Below, in pieces: positions 26,430-35,613 of a DNA stretch of 64,000 nucleotides. Each line of letters begins with the position of its first letter. The first letter of the stretch is position 1. Made by a program: the position numbers and the translations under genes. Origin of the DNA: CAWIVH01 sp963839475 (GTDB lineage: Bacteria > Acidobacteriota > UBA6911); the NCBI GenBank assembly GCA_963839475.1, contig CAWIVH010000020.1:558001-622000 (forward strand), in the 5' to 3' direction. Below the pieces are notes generated by a model. It was not told where the DNA came from, ran no database searches, and saw nothing but the letters and a program-made list of their open reading frames with translations.

Positions 26430-28022
26430 GTGAATAGCAACAATCAAGCAGGGTCGCCCGTGCAGGCCGCCCCCGACAGGCGACTCGAGTTTGAAAAACT
26501 GCTGGCCGACCTCTCCGCCAGGCTGGTCGCCCTTCCTCCAGAGCGAGTCGATGACGAAATCCGAAACGCCCTGAAAGAGGTCCTGGAATTCTTCCAGATC
26601 GACCGATGTAATTTGATGCGACTCCTGCCAGGCAAAACTCATTTCGTTGTTACCCACAATGCCGATGTTAATAGTATTTCGCCATATCCCTTAGACACGC
26701 CTGTACCCGTATCACTTTTCCCATGGATATCCGAAAAACTACAGAAGGGCGAGGTCCTCTCATTTGCACGACTGGAGGAACTGCCAGAAGAGGCTGCAAC
26801 CGATAAGCCGGCTGTTGAGAAGTATGGTATCCGATCCGGCTTGTATATTCCCATTGCGGCGTTGAGGTCCACTGAGTATAGCCTCGGTATCAGTTCAGCC
26901 AAGGAGGATCAAACCTGTCCGGAAGAATACATCCCGCGGCTGCGCCTGCTGGGGGAACTCTTCGTCAATACAATTGAGCGAAGCAAGGCTGAACTGGCCC
27001 AGCGCGAACACCTGGACGAGATCGAAAGGCTGAAGTCCCAGCTGGAGAAGGAGAACACTTATCTCCGCGAGGAGATCAAGACGGTTCAGGGTTTCGAGAA
27101 GATCGTCGGCAATAGCGATGCGCTCCGATATGTTCTTTTCAGGGTCAGACAGGTTGCCGCCACTGACGCCACGGTTCTCATTCTCGGCGAGACCGGCACG
27201 GGCAAGGGGCTGGTGGCTCATGCCATCCATGAATTGAGCGCCCGCAAGCAAAGACCGATGATCACGGTGAACTGCGCTGCTCTTCCGGGAAACCTCATCG
27301 AGAGTGAGCTCTTCGGGCGGGAAAAGGGGGCTTTCACGGGAGCCGATGCGAAACAGATCGGACGTTTCGAGGTTGCCGACGGCGGAACGATCTTTCTGGA
27401 CGAAATCGGCGAACTGCCCCTGGAACTGCAGTCAAAGCTCCTAAGGGTACTGGAGGAGGGGGAGTTCGAAAGGCTCGGGAGCCCCCGGACCCTCAAGGTG
27501 GACGTGAGGGTGATTGCCTCGACAAACCGGGACCTCGCAACCGAGGTTAAAGACCGGCGATTCAGAGAGGACCTCTTTTACCGGCTGAACGTCTTCCCCG
27601 TTTCGATCCCGCCCTTGAGGACTCGAGCCGAAGACATCCCGCAGCTTGTCCATCACTTCATCGACAAGTATGGCCGGAAGTTCGGCAGGAATTATGAATC
27701 CATTCCGAAGAGCATGATGAAAGCCCTTCAGGACCACTCCTGGCCCGGCAATGTAAGGGAACTGCAACACGTGATCGAAAGAGCCGTGATCACCAGCCCA
27801 GGGCCGGTGCTTCGGCTTGCGGACAAGCTCGAGCGCGGAACTGCGGGCTCCGGCGACGGGGCGCTCAACGCGCTTTCGGAAGTGGAGCGGGACCATATTC
27901 TCAAGGTCCTCGAAAAAACCGACTGGAAAGTCGAGGGTGAAGGCGGCGCCGCCTCCATCCTTGGACTCAATCCGAGCACTCTCCGATCTCGGATCAAGAA
28001 GCTGGAAATCAAGCGCGCGTGA
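26430..28022 (+). CDS. Sigma-54-dependent activator with GAF sensor domain
   Basis: 530 residues, GTG start. Residues about 20-185 look like a GAF domain (FFQIDRCNLMRLLPGKTHFV; YGIRSGLYIPIAALRSTEYS). A coiled coil (AELAQREHLDEIERLKSQLE) joins it to the AAA+ domain with Walker A GETGTGKG, the sigma-54 contact loop GAFTGA, Walker B GGTIFLDEIGEL and sensor II region HSWPGNVRELQH. The C-terminus is a Fis-type HTH (ASILGLNPSTLRSRIKKLEI). There is no receiver domain, so it likely answers a ligand or redox cue through GAF. The operon at 28300-30192, with its own sigma-54 promoter, is the probable target. Confidence 0.93.
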   Translation: MNSNNQAGSPVQAAPDRRLEFEKLLADLSARLVALPPERVDDEIRNALKEVLEFFQIDRCNLMRLLPGKTHFVVTHNADVNSISPYPLDTPVPVSLFPWISEKLQKGEVLSFARLEELPEEAATDKPAVEKYGIRSGLYIPIAALRSTEYSLGISSAKEDQTCPEEYIPRLRLLGELFVNTIERSKAELAQREHLDEIERLKSQLEKENTYLREEIKTVQGFEKIVGNSDALRYVLFRVRQVAATDATVLILGETGTGKGLVAHAIHELSARKQRPMITVNCAALPGNLIESELFGREKGAFTGADAKQIGRFEVADGGTIFLDEIGELPLELQSKLLRVLEEGEFERLGSPRTLKVDVRVIASTNRDLATEVKDRRFREDLFYRLNVFPVSIPPLRTRAEDIPQLVHHFIDKYGRKFGRNYESIPKSMMKALQDHSWPGNVRELQHVIERAVITSPGPVLRLADKLERGTAGSGDGALNALSEVERDHILKVLEKTDWKVEGEGGAASILGLNPSTLRSRIKKLEIKRA

Positions 28023-28050
28023 GAACCCAGTTCCTTCCGGCGATCACCCG

Positions 28051-28078
28051 CGATATTTCGCGGAACCGCGAAATATCG
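28051..28078. promoter_or_regulatory. Perfect palindrome, probable enhancer site
   Basis: CGATATTTCGCGG, centre AA, then CCGCGAAATATCG: 13 paired bases each side. It begins 29 bp after the activator stop and about 130 bp before the -24/-12 promoter at 28180. That is the normal distance for an upstream activating sequence of a Fis-HTH activator. The T-run after it is short, so a terminator is the lesser alternative. Confidence 0.7.
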
Positions 28079-28179
28079 TAGATTTTTCTTCGCCCGTTTC
28101 CTTTCGAAAAAGACTCCCGATTCGGAAATAAATCAACATCCTGAGGTACTTACAGCCTAGCTGCCGGATTTTCCCATTC

Positions 28180-28195
28180 TGGAATGCTTCTTGCC
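28180..28195 (+). promoter_or_regulatory. Sigma-54 promoter
   Basis: TGGAATGCTTCTTGCC: TGG at -24 and TTGC at -12 in the correct spacing. The coding start of the next gene is about 105 bp downstream, and the palindrome at 28051 lies upstream. Confidence 0.72.
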
Positions 28196-28299
28196 ATGAG
28201 ATCCCCGAACCTGCCGAAAGATGCCGAGAGCGGAATGGTAAATCGCTCGAAGAGTTCCGGCACATGAACATACCGGCCGGATAGGAAAGGGGAAGCTCC

Positions 28300-28614
28300 A
28301 TGGAACTCACGATCGAAATCAGACCCAGACCGGGGAAGTTTCAGGAGCTTTACCAGACGCTTCAGGCGCTCCTTCCGACCATCCGCAACGAGAAACGCTG
28401 CCGTGACTGCCGGATCTCCCTCGACAAGGAGGTTTTCTTTCTTTCGTCCGACTGGGAGGCACCGGCCGGTGTGGAAAGTTACATGCGGTCCACCGGCGGC
28501 AGGGCGCTCCTCGGAGCCATCGACGTGCTGAGTGAACGAGCGGCGGTCAAGACAGGTCGCGATGCGCCGTGGGAAGGGATCGATGTCCTCAAAAGGATGA
28601 AAAGGCGGGCATAA
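28300..28614 (+). CDS. ABM-superfamily (antibiotic biosynthesis monooxygenase-like) small protein
   Basis: 104 residues forming one ferredoxin-like alpha/beta domain: MELTIEIRPRPGKFQELYQT, CRDCRISLDKEVFFLSSDWE, SYMRSTGGRALLGAIDVL. The ABM fold includes quinol and heme monooxygenases, but also many proteins without a known activity. The two cysteines at 37 and 40 could be redox-active. GGGGAAGC precedes the ATG. It is the first gene of the predicted sigma-54 operon; the beta-propeller gene follows after 24 bp. Confidence 0.7.
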   Translation: MELTIEIRPRPGKFQELYQTLQALLPTIRNEKRCRDCRISLDKEVFFLSSDWEAPAGVESYMRSTGGRALLGAIDVLSERAAVKTGRDAPWEGIDVLKRMKRRA

Positions 28615-28638
28615 CGTATTTCACTGGGAGGTGAAACC

Positions 28639-30192
28639 ATGAAGAGCCATGTGCGAATACCGTCCATGTTTTTGGCCTTGTTTATGACAGTGATTGTGGT
28701 GCTGGTTATGCCCGGTGCTGCTGGGGCCCAGGAGATCCCGTGGGAGGGCCCGACCTCGCTGCCCTATTACATTGGGGCGCCGGCGAAGGCGCATCCGCTT
28801 CCGCCGGCCGGTGTCCCACAAAACCCGTTCTTGGCGGCCGACGCATTCAGCAACGTCCACAACGATGCATGGATGAGCGACGTTTACGACATCGCGGGGC
28901 CGCTCGGCCGCTGGCCGGCAATGCTCTCCTCGACGCTCCAAGTGGCGCGCCAAAGCACCTTCCCGTTTTTTGTGTGCGGAACTCTTACGTTTGACAGCCG
29001 CGGCCGGATCGTTTCGACGTGCCTGGGTCCGACAGAGTCGAGCCTCGTGCTAGTTGATCCTTACACGCTGGAGGTGTTGGCGTACAGGCACTTGATTGTG
29101 GCGCCCAACCCTCAGGCCGGTTATGGCAACGCCTACATGTACCTCGACGACCACGACCGGGCGGTAGTTACCCAAACCGACCATGTGTTGGTCTTTGAGC
29201 AGACCGGGCCGATGGACAAGCCTCAGTTCAAGGAGCCTCCCGACGACTACGACCTGTCGCAGTGGGTGGGTCCAGATGACAACATCCAATCGGTGATGCC
29301 GGATTGGCAGGGGCGGCTTTGGTTCGCTACCCGCCACTCAGGGTTGATCGGCGTGTTCGAGCCGGCGACAAAGACTGTCCTCGGGACTCTGCCGCTCGGC
29401 GAGGAGATCAGCAATTCATTCGCCATCACCGCCGACGCCGCATACGTGGTCACGACCAAGGCGATGTACCGGCTCACAGCCGGACCCGACGGTACACCGA
29501 GAGTGGTGTGGCGGTCTGAATACCAGAACATAGGCATCACAAAGCCTGGCCAGCTCAGCGCCGGCTCGGGCACCAGCCCGACAATCCTCGGCGGCGGCAA
29601 ATACGTCGCGATCAACGATAACGCCGACCAGATGCACATTGTCGTATACCCTACAGCAGTCGACCACAAGGCGGTTGAGCCGGTTGACCAGGCGCCCGTG
29701 TGCGAGGTGGCTGTCTTTCAGCCGGGAGCCGGGGCCACCGAGGACTCCCTCATCGGATTGGACCGGTCGCTGATCGTTGCGAACGAGTATGGCAATATCT
29801 TCAATCCCCTAATGCCAACGAGCTCGACGAGCGTGCCGGGAATCGCCCGCATCGATATCGACCCGAATGGCAAGGGCTGCTCGCTTGTCTGGACAAATGA
29901 CCAAGTCGCGGCGCCCCAGGTCGGGCCGAAGATGTCAACAAAGACTGGGCTGATCTATTTCTACACGCAGAAGTACGACAAGACCGTCTCCGGTTACGAG
30001 CCGGACGGCCTGGCAGTTTATTATTGGACTGCCGTCGACTTCCGGACGGGGGCGATCGTGTGGGAGCAGCAGGCAGGCGCCGGGCCGCAATTCAACAGCT
30101 TTGTTCCTGGGCCGGCGATCGGGCCTACCGGCACGCTGTACGTCGGCCTGCACGGTGGAATTCTCTCGATGAGGGACATGCTGTTCTGGTAA
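28639..30192 (+). CDS. Secreted beta-propeller protein
   Basis: 517 residues with a signal peptide (MFLALFMTVIVVLVMPGAAG, cleavage near AGAQE). Several propeller-like blades follow (LTFDSRGRIVSTCLGPTESS, VMPDWQGRLWFATRHSGLIG, IGPTGTLYVGLHGGILSM), resembling NHL, SMP-30 or PQQ-type quinoprotein folds. No PQQ or metal site can be assigned. GGGAGG precedes the start. It shares the sigma-54 promoter with the ABM gene, which suggests a periplasmic enzyme or binding protein with a small cytoplasmic partner. Confidence 0.75.
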   Translation: MKSHVRIPSMFLALFMTVIVVLVMPGAAGAQEIPWEGPTSLPYYIGAPAKAHPLPPAGVPQNPFLAADAFSNVHNDAWMSDVYDIAGPLGRWPAMLSSTLQVARQSTFPFFVCGTLTFDSRGRIVSTCLGPTESSLVLVDPYTLEVLAYRHLIVAPNPQAGYGNAYMYLDDHDRAVVTQTDHVLVFEQTGPMDKPQFKEPPDDYDLSQWVGPDDNIQSVMPDWQGRLWFATRHSGLIGVFEPATKTVLGTLPLGEEISNSFAITADAAYVVTTKAMYRLTAGPDGTPRVVWRSEYQNIGITKPGQLSAGSGTSPTILGGGKYVAINDNADQMHIVVYPTAVDHKAVEPVDQAPVCEVAVFQPGAGATEDSLIGLDRSLIVANEYGNIFNPLMPTSSTSVPGIARIDIDPNGKGCSLVWTNDQVAAPQVGPKMSTKTGLIYFYTQKYDKTVSGYEPDGLAVYYWTAVDFRTGAIVWEQQAGAGPQFNSFVPGPAIGPTGTLYVGLHGGILSMRDMLFW

Positions 30193-30339
30193 GCCCCCGA
30201 AGCGGGTGATGAATGCGCCGGGCAATCGACCCGGAGCAGCAGGGAGCGACGTGCACCTCCGGAAACTTGAATTCAGGCTGTCGCTTTCCACGAATTTCGG
30301 ATCAGACAGCGTGGCGCCACGAATATTTGGTAATCCTCG

Positions 30340-30720
30340 ATGAGAGCAGGTGAATCACGCTGCATCCTCCTGGTGGACGACCACGCCGCGGTACGGCATC
30401 GACTGGCGCTGGTGCTCACCGAAGAAGGCGTCGGCGAGTGCCGTGAAGCCGCCGGGCAGGAGGAGGCGTTCTCCTCCGCCTCCTCCGAGCGGCCCGACCT
30501 GGCGCTGGTGGACCTCGCGCCCGGAACGGACGACGTCCTCGAACTAGTCTCGGACCTGTGCGCGCGCAACATCCCGGTGCTGGTCTCCTCGATGCACGAG
30601 GACGCCCTACGCGTCCGGCGGTCGCCCGAGGCTACATCACGAAGCGCGAGGCCCCGAGTGACCTTACCACGGTTCAGCGATCAGTCCCCCGAAGTCCCGT
30701 TCACGGACATAATCCTGCAT
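30340..30720 (+). pseudogene. Frameshifted NarL-type response regulator
   Basis: The first frame gives a receiver domain: CILLVDDHAAVRHRLALVLT with the acidic pocket, LALVDLAPGTDD with the phosphate-accepting Asp, and PVLVSSMHED. After RVRR the sequence continues as ARGYITKREAPSDLTTV in another frame, with a few residues lost. No LuxR HTH follows. The gene is therefore broken and lacks an output domain. No histidine kinase lies nearby. Confidence 0.75.
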
Positions 30721-30794
30721 TCGGCAACCATGCAGGCTGGCCTTCGCGTCAATTATCCTTGATTCGCTCGGCAAACGCGCTCAGTCTCTTGATT

Positions 30795-31010
30795 ATGATA
30801 CGCCACGGCATTGCACAATTCGTTGGCTCCTGGGTTTCTGCGTCAGGGTATCGCCTGCGTATCAAGAAAGTGCGTAAGGATCAGGCGTTAGTGGACTTTC
30901 TTGATCCGAGTGGTGCTCCCGTTGATCGTCCCTATATGAGGGGTTCTCCTTCAGCGAATATGATCGCGCACTACGACGACTACAACGAGACTTTCGAAGT
31001 AGAGCAGTAG
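30795..31010 (+). CDS. Small protein of unknown function
   Basis: 71 residues from the ATG at 30795 (MIRHGIAQFVGSWVSASGYR, then LRIKKVRKDQALVDFLDPSG). It is beta-rich and has no signal peptide. The gene overlaps nothing, and a strong hairpin follows 31 bp after the stop. I do not recognise the family. Confidence 0.55.
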   Translation: MIRHGIAQFVGSWVSASGYRLRIKKVRKDQALVDFLDPSGAPVDRPYMRGSPSANMIAHYDDYNETFEVEQ

Positions 31011-31040
31011 CTTAGACCGACAAACGCTGACCAGCGTAAA

Positions 31041-31062
31041 GGGCCGCCCCGAAGAGCGGCCC
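31041..31062. terminator. Hairpin between convergent genes
   Basis: GGGCCGC (31041-31047) and GCGGCCC (31056-31062) around an eight-base loop, between the stops at 31010 (plus) and 31092 (minus). There is no long T-run, so efficiency is uncertain, but the place fits a bidirectional terminator. Confidence 0.6.
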
Positions 31063-31091
31063 TTCGGCCCATAAGAATCTCGTACCCCGTC

Positions 31092-31610
31092 CTATGGGAT
31101 CGGTGTCAGGAATCTGCAGAGCGCATCAACATCAGCATCAATGTATTCATTATGCCCGGCGTTGACCAACACTTCCCAAGTAGAGATGTTGAACACCATG
31201 CGCCCGGTTTCGTAGAAAATCGAGCCATAACCGGGAACCCTGACCTTAAAAGGAATTCCCGAGTTGGTGTACAGTCCATCCCTGTAGTCCCAGCGATTAT
31301 GGTTCACTTCGCCCGGACCGCCGAGCAAGAACAGATCGTGGTTTTCAGAGTTGTAGTAAGTGTCTTGTCCAAGGACTTTCCACGTTTCCACCGATTGGAC
31401 TGCCACTCCATCCTTGTCGTAGATCAGCATTCCGCGGACCAGAACAACATAGTCTAGCAATGCGTCAAAACCTCCACAGCTACAGACCTTCTCGCCGATG
31501 CTCTCGTAGGTAAACTGGATAGGTTCGGTTCGACGCTTGCTCTGGCCGAATCCAAGGCCGACCAAGAACAAGAGCACGACTGCGACTGCGAGCACTCGTT
31601 GTACTCTCAT
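31092..31610 (-). CDS. Secreted protein of unknown function
   Basis: 172 residues. The signal peptide VLAVAVVLLFLVGLGFG ends near GQSKR. A CSCGG motif lies at about residue 43-47. The rest is beta-rich with many aromatic residues (YGSIFYETGRMVFNISTWEV). AGGAGA precedes the ATG. No family is recognised. Confidence 0.65.
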   Translation of the reverse strand: MRVQRVLAVAVVLLFLVGLGFGQSKRRTEPIQFTYESIGEKVCSCGGFDALLDYVVLVRGMLIYDKDGVAVQSVETWKVLGQDTYYNSENHDLFLLGGPGEVNHNRWDYRDGLYTNSGIPFKVRVPGYGSIFYETGRMVFNISTWEVLVNAGHNEYIDADVDALCRFLTPIP

Positions 31611-31892
31611 GTCAATCTCCTCTCATGAAGGGCGACGGCGAGCGTCGAGATGGAAATAGCCCGACAGAACCGTCGTTACTGCCGCAATCCATCTGGAGCG
31701 ATTGCCGCGGAAATCATTCCCGCCTCGTTCACGACTGTAACAACCGTTGAGTGGCTGGAACGGTATCCTGGCGAGGTTCAGAGGATCAATGCAGTGCCTA
31801 TCAAATGAATGTCACAAGGCAGTCGCTTGATTTTACAGGAGTTGCAGAACCGAACAACAGACCAGTGTATACTGGGCGGCAAGGTGAAAGCC

Positions 31893-34022
31893 ATGGGCGC
31901 TCCTGTCAGGTTCACCGTCTTTGAGGTTGACGTCGGCTCACGCGAATTGCGCAAGCGCGGCATACGACTGCATCTGCCGGACCAGTCCTTCGAAATCCTG
32001 GCCATGCTGGTAGAGCGGCCCGGCGACGTAATCACGCGTGAGGAGATCCGCGATCGGCTTTGGCCAGACGGCACTGTCGTCGAGTTTGAGCACAGCGTGA
32101 ACTCGGCCGTAAAACGGCTGCGTGACTGCCTTGGCGACTCCGCGACGACCCCACGGTTCATCGAGACTCTGCCGCGCCGAGGCTACCGCTTCGTGACCCC
32201 TGTGGAAATCGGAGCATCTGCCCTGACCATGCAAGAGGTCAGGCGTGATCCGGATTCAGGACCGCCTCAGGCAACCCCAGCGGCGCGAAACCCGGTCACT
32301 CGGGTGCGACTCGTGATCGGCGCTGGCTTGGCCGCCGGTCTCATTGTCTTTGCCGTGCTTGGTTCGTACTGGCTCAGCCGCCAACGCAGCCCTGAGCCGG
32401 AAGCCCCGCTGATTGCCGTTCCCCTGACCAGCTATCCAGGTTACGAGTCCGTGCCCAGTTTCGACCCCGAAGGCAGGCAGGTGGCCTTCCAATGGTGCCC
32501 GGACAGACGGGAGTCGAACTGCGACATCTATATTAAGCAGATCGGTGTAGAGGAAGAGCCGTTCCGTTTGACCACTGATTCGGCGAGGGATTTCAGTCCT
32601 GCGTGGTCGCCGGACGGGCGGTTCATCGCCTTCCTCCGCAAGGTTGCCCCAACCAGGGTGGCGCTGATCGTCATCCCGCAACGGGGGGGACAAGAACAGG
32701 CTTTGTCGGATATGAATTGGCTCACGGACCGGGGTTACGAGCAGCCGTATCTCGCTTGGACACCAGATTCGAAATGGATAGTCTGTCATCAAACGGAACG
32801 CCAGAACGCCGGCTTTCTGGTTAACCTCCAGACAAGGGAAAGACGGAGTATGGCGACGCTCGTGCGACGTCAACCCTATGGCCCTCCTGTCTTTTCGCCG
32901 GACGGGAGGAGGCTGGCATTCGCGAGCCATGGCTTGTTTCTTGTCCACCTTGCGGGGGGCTACCTGCCACGCGGAGAACCTGAGCGGATTGTACCGGAAT
33001 CTGATGAGGATAGCCGAGAGCGAGCCCCCATTTCAAACGTGGCTTGGATGCCGGATTCCAATGAGCTGGTGTTTGTGTCCCGACACAGCTTCTGGCGGGT
33101 GGGAGCATCGGCTTCCGCTACTCCCCGCAGAATCGCACTTGACGCGGAGATTTCCTCCACACCCGAAGTCTCCCGGAAGGGAAACCGTCTGGCGTACGCT
33201 ATCCTGAACGAGGACAACAACATTTGGCGCATTGACTTGACGGACTCGATTCCCGGCGTTCCCATGGCTGTTGCACCGTCGACGCGGGCGGATTCCTTCC
33301 CGGCATTCTCACCGGACAGCAGGAGGATTGCCTTCAATTCGAACCGTTCGGGGCCATTCGAAATCTGGGTGTGCGACCGGGACGGATCGAACCTTTCGAA
33401 ACTGACTTCGACTGGACACTCGATGTGGCCGAGGTGGTCCCCAGATGGCCGGAGCATCGCCTTTACCAGCGGAAGACATGTTTGGGTAATCGACGCGAAT
33501 GGGGGAGCTGCCCGGCGACTGACGACCGACTCGGCTTCCGGCAAATGGCCATGGTGGTCTCGGGACGGCAAATCGATCTACTTCACCTCAACCCGCGGCA
33601 TTGCGAAAATGCCAGCCACGGGCGGAGAGGCAATTCCGATCACCCCCGATGGAGACCGCGACGTGCCCAAGGAGTCGCCCGACGGGAGGTTCATCTACTA
33701 CCAGAGGGGGTGGCCGGAGCAATGCAGCGTGTGGAGAATGCCAGTTGGGGGAGGCGAAGAGACCATGGTTCTCGCTTCCGTCCATCGCGCCGGTCAGTGG
33801 ACAGTCTGGGAACAGGGAATCTACTTCTTCAGACCCGCAGACGAGAAGGGGCGCAGCGAAATCTGCCTTTATGAATTCGCCACCGGCAAGATCCGAAAGA
33901 TTCAGACGATAGAACGACCTGTCTCCTATTCGATCGCAACTTCTCCCGACGGCCGGACGATTCTGTACACTCAAACCGATCAATCCGGCTCCGACCTGAT
34001 GCTCGTGGAAAACTTCCGCTGA
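31893..34022 (+). CDS. CadC-type winged-helix regulator with membrane helix and PD40 propeller
   Basis: 709 residues from the ATG at 31893 (AAGGTG upstream); an earlier ATG at 31809 lacks signals. Residues about 8-100 are the OmpR/CadC winged helix (FEVDVGSRELRKRGIRLHLP, REEIRDRLWPDG, FIETLPRRGYRFVTP). One transmembrane helix follows at about 135-157 (LVIGAGLAAGLIVFAVLGSY). The outer part has six or more TolB/PD40 repeats with FSPDGR or WSPDGR signatures. The layout fits a one-component sensor that reads an extracytoplasmic signal through the propeller and binds DNA directly. The target is unknown. Confidence 0.9.
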   Translation: MGAPVRFTVFEVDVGSRELRKRGIRLHLPDQSFEILAMLVERPGDVITREEIRDRLWPDGTVVEFEHSVNSAVKRLRDCLGDSATTPRFIETLPRRGYRFVTPVEIGASALTMQEVRRDPDSGPPQATPAARNPVTRVRLVIGAGLAAGLIVFAVLGSYWLSRQRSPEPEAPLIAVPLTSYPGYESVPSFDPEGRQVAFQWCPDRRESNCDIYIKQIGVEEEPFRLTTDSARDFSPAWSPDGRFIAFLRKVAPTRVALIVIPQRGGQEQALSDMNWLTDRGYEQPYLAWTPDSKWIVCHQTERQNAGFLVNLQTRERRSMATLVRRQPYGPPVFSPDGRRLAFASHGLFLVHLAGGYLPRGEPERIVPESDEDSRERAPISNVAWMPDSNELVFVSRHSFWRVGASASATPRRIALDAEISSTPEVSRKGNRLAYAILNEDNNIWRIDLTDSIPGVPMAVAPSTRADSFPAFSPDSRRIAFNSNRSGPFEIWVCDRDGSNLSKLTSTGHSMWPRWSPDGRSIAFTSGRHVWVIDANGGAARRLTTDSASGKWPWWSRDGKSIYFTSTRGIAKMPATGGEAIPITPDGDRDVPKESPDGRFIYYQRGWPEQCSVWRMPVGGGEETMVLASVHRAGQWTVWEQGIYFFRPADEKGRSEICLYEFATGKIRKIQTIERPVSYSIATSPDGRTILYTQTDQSGSDLMLVENFR

Positions 34023-34955
34023 GGAAATGCAATCGGCTTGTTCCGATTAGGCTTCGGATCAACCGATCTTCGTCCGTTCGCCCGTTGAGCACGCTCAGGT
34101 TCCACCTTGAACAGCGGCCCCCACTCCCCCAGCAGTCCCGGTTTGGATTGACAATGCTGTCCATAAGTCCTTAGGACTGTATCGGAAGTGCTCCAGCAGG
34201 AACCGTTCGGTTTGTGCGCAAAACGTGAACCGGAGCACTTCCAATACAGACCTAAGGACTTCGGGGGAGTGACGGTTTTGCTGTTTGCCATATATCGCCC
34301 GTGGCCATTTGTTTTAGGGCATCCTTGACCAATTGTCCGATAAGCCTGTTTAACCGTCCGAGTGACGGGTAATCGATCAACTTCCCATATCGCTATATCA
34401 GGAGGGCTGACCCGTCGCCGAGCTCTCGAAGTCCCGATAAGTCCCACGGATGCGGCTATCGAGCGTAGCCCCGTCCAAGTAATGACGGCAGCGACAGGTC
34501 GTTCTGTTTGCGGCGCGCGAATTGCCAGTTTAAGGATTCTTTATTGCCTGCGCTACCATTGCGCAGTGCCGGATCATTTATATACCAGCCTGAGGAGGAA
34601 AGTGCTAAGAACCTTGATTTGGGTATACCTCCGACAGAGGGAGCCACTGAAGCTCCCTGCGAATGCCTGATCAAAAGGAACCGGCGTCACAAAAGATATA
34701 GGCAGGGGGTCTCGATAGCACGTTGTAGCAGTCGAGGATCCCGCGGATCGCTTGGCGCGCATGGATCGCGCGGGAATCCTCATGCACTCTTCGCAGTACA
34801 AAATCTCCGGCAGGTCGCTGTCGAAAACCCTCGGCAAATGCTGTTTGTTCCACATGCCGAGGGTCCTAAAGACCGGCAGCAAAATGTCAGGCAATTCTTG
34901 GGCGAGCCTAAAGCTGAGAAATGATTCCATTGGCGCCCGCAACTGCGAGATCCTA
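34023..34955. other. Intergenic region with a long inverted repeat
   Basis: About 930 bp without a gene that I can support. The notable content is the inverted repeat at 34165-34261. Open frames at 34508-34969 on both strands have no ribosome site or known motif. Confidence 0.5.
34165..34261. repeat. 97-bp inverted repeat (MITE-like)
   Basis: Two 30-base arms, 34165-34194 and 34232-34261, pair with few mismatches (AAGTCCTTAGG...GTGCTCC against GGAGCAC...CCTAAGGACTT). The 37-base centre is itself partly palindromic (AACCGTTCGGTTT). It could be a small non-autonomous element or a structured RNA. No flanking duplication was evident. Confidence 0.7.
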
Positions 34956-35456
34956 TTACTGCCCCTCAACTTCGACCTCGATCAGCGTCCCGGTTGAGGT
35001 CCCACTCAGCGGATTACCAATTGGTGTGCCATTTAAGAAGTAGTACTGAGCATTCATCGTGCCCGACATTTGATTCTCTGCGTCTAATGTAACGGTGCCC
35101 CAGAACTTTGCCTTGCCGACGGGCTTGCCGTCAGCACCGGTCATGAATCTCCAGGCTGTAAACGCGAATTTGTTCTTGCCGATTCGAATCCAGTTCCCGT
35201 GCCCAGACTGCGTCAGATTGTTCCCTGCTGGGAGGGTACAAAGGACGGTTCCTGAGACTGCGGGATTGCTTGAGTTTGAAGTGTAGGTATCCATCCAGAG
35301 AAAGGGCTGCTCATTTATCACACCATTCATAAGCCATGCTCCTTCGGGAGAGTAGGATCTTTCGGTGCCCCGGTAAAATGAAGCGTACAGCGAGATCCCC
35401 GCAAACATGGCTATCACAGCCAAAGCCAGCACAATCTTTTTGTTGCCGATGTTCAT
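34956..35456 (-). CDS. Exported or membrane-anchored protein of unknown function
   Basis: 166 residues from the ATG at 35456, which follows AAGGAGGCACC; a longer frame to 35594 lacks signals. MNIGNKKIVLALAVIAMFAG is a signal peptide or N-terminal anchor. The remainder is a beta-rich domain (NKFAFTAWRFMTGADGKPVG, FWGTVTLDAENQMSGTMNAQ) resembling lipocalin-like up-and-down barrels only in pattern. No certain family. Confidence 0.65.
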   Translation of the reverse strand: MNIGNKKIVLALAVIAMFAGISLYASFYRGTERSYSPEGAWLMNGVINEQPFLWMDTYTSNSSNPAVSGTVLCTLPAGNNLTQSGHGNWIRIGKNKFAFTAWRFMTGADGKPVGKAKFWGTVTLDAENQMSGTMNAQYYFLNGTPIGNPLSGTSTGTLIEVEVEGQ

Positions 35457-35613
35457 GTGGTGCCTCCTTGGTATCATTGGGTTGTTCGGTTTCGATTCAA
35501 CCAGGCTTGGAACTGCTCCCAGCTGAGACTGATCTTGCAACACAATCACCGGCCGTGATTCTTGTTTTCTTCTTGAATGTTTCTCACGACGCAAGACGAG
35601 GATTTCAGGAGGC

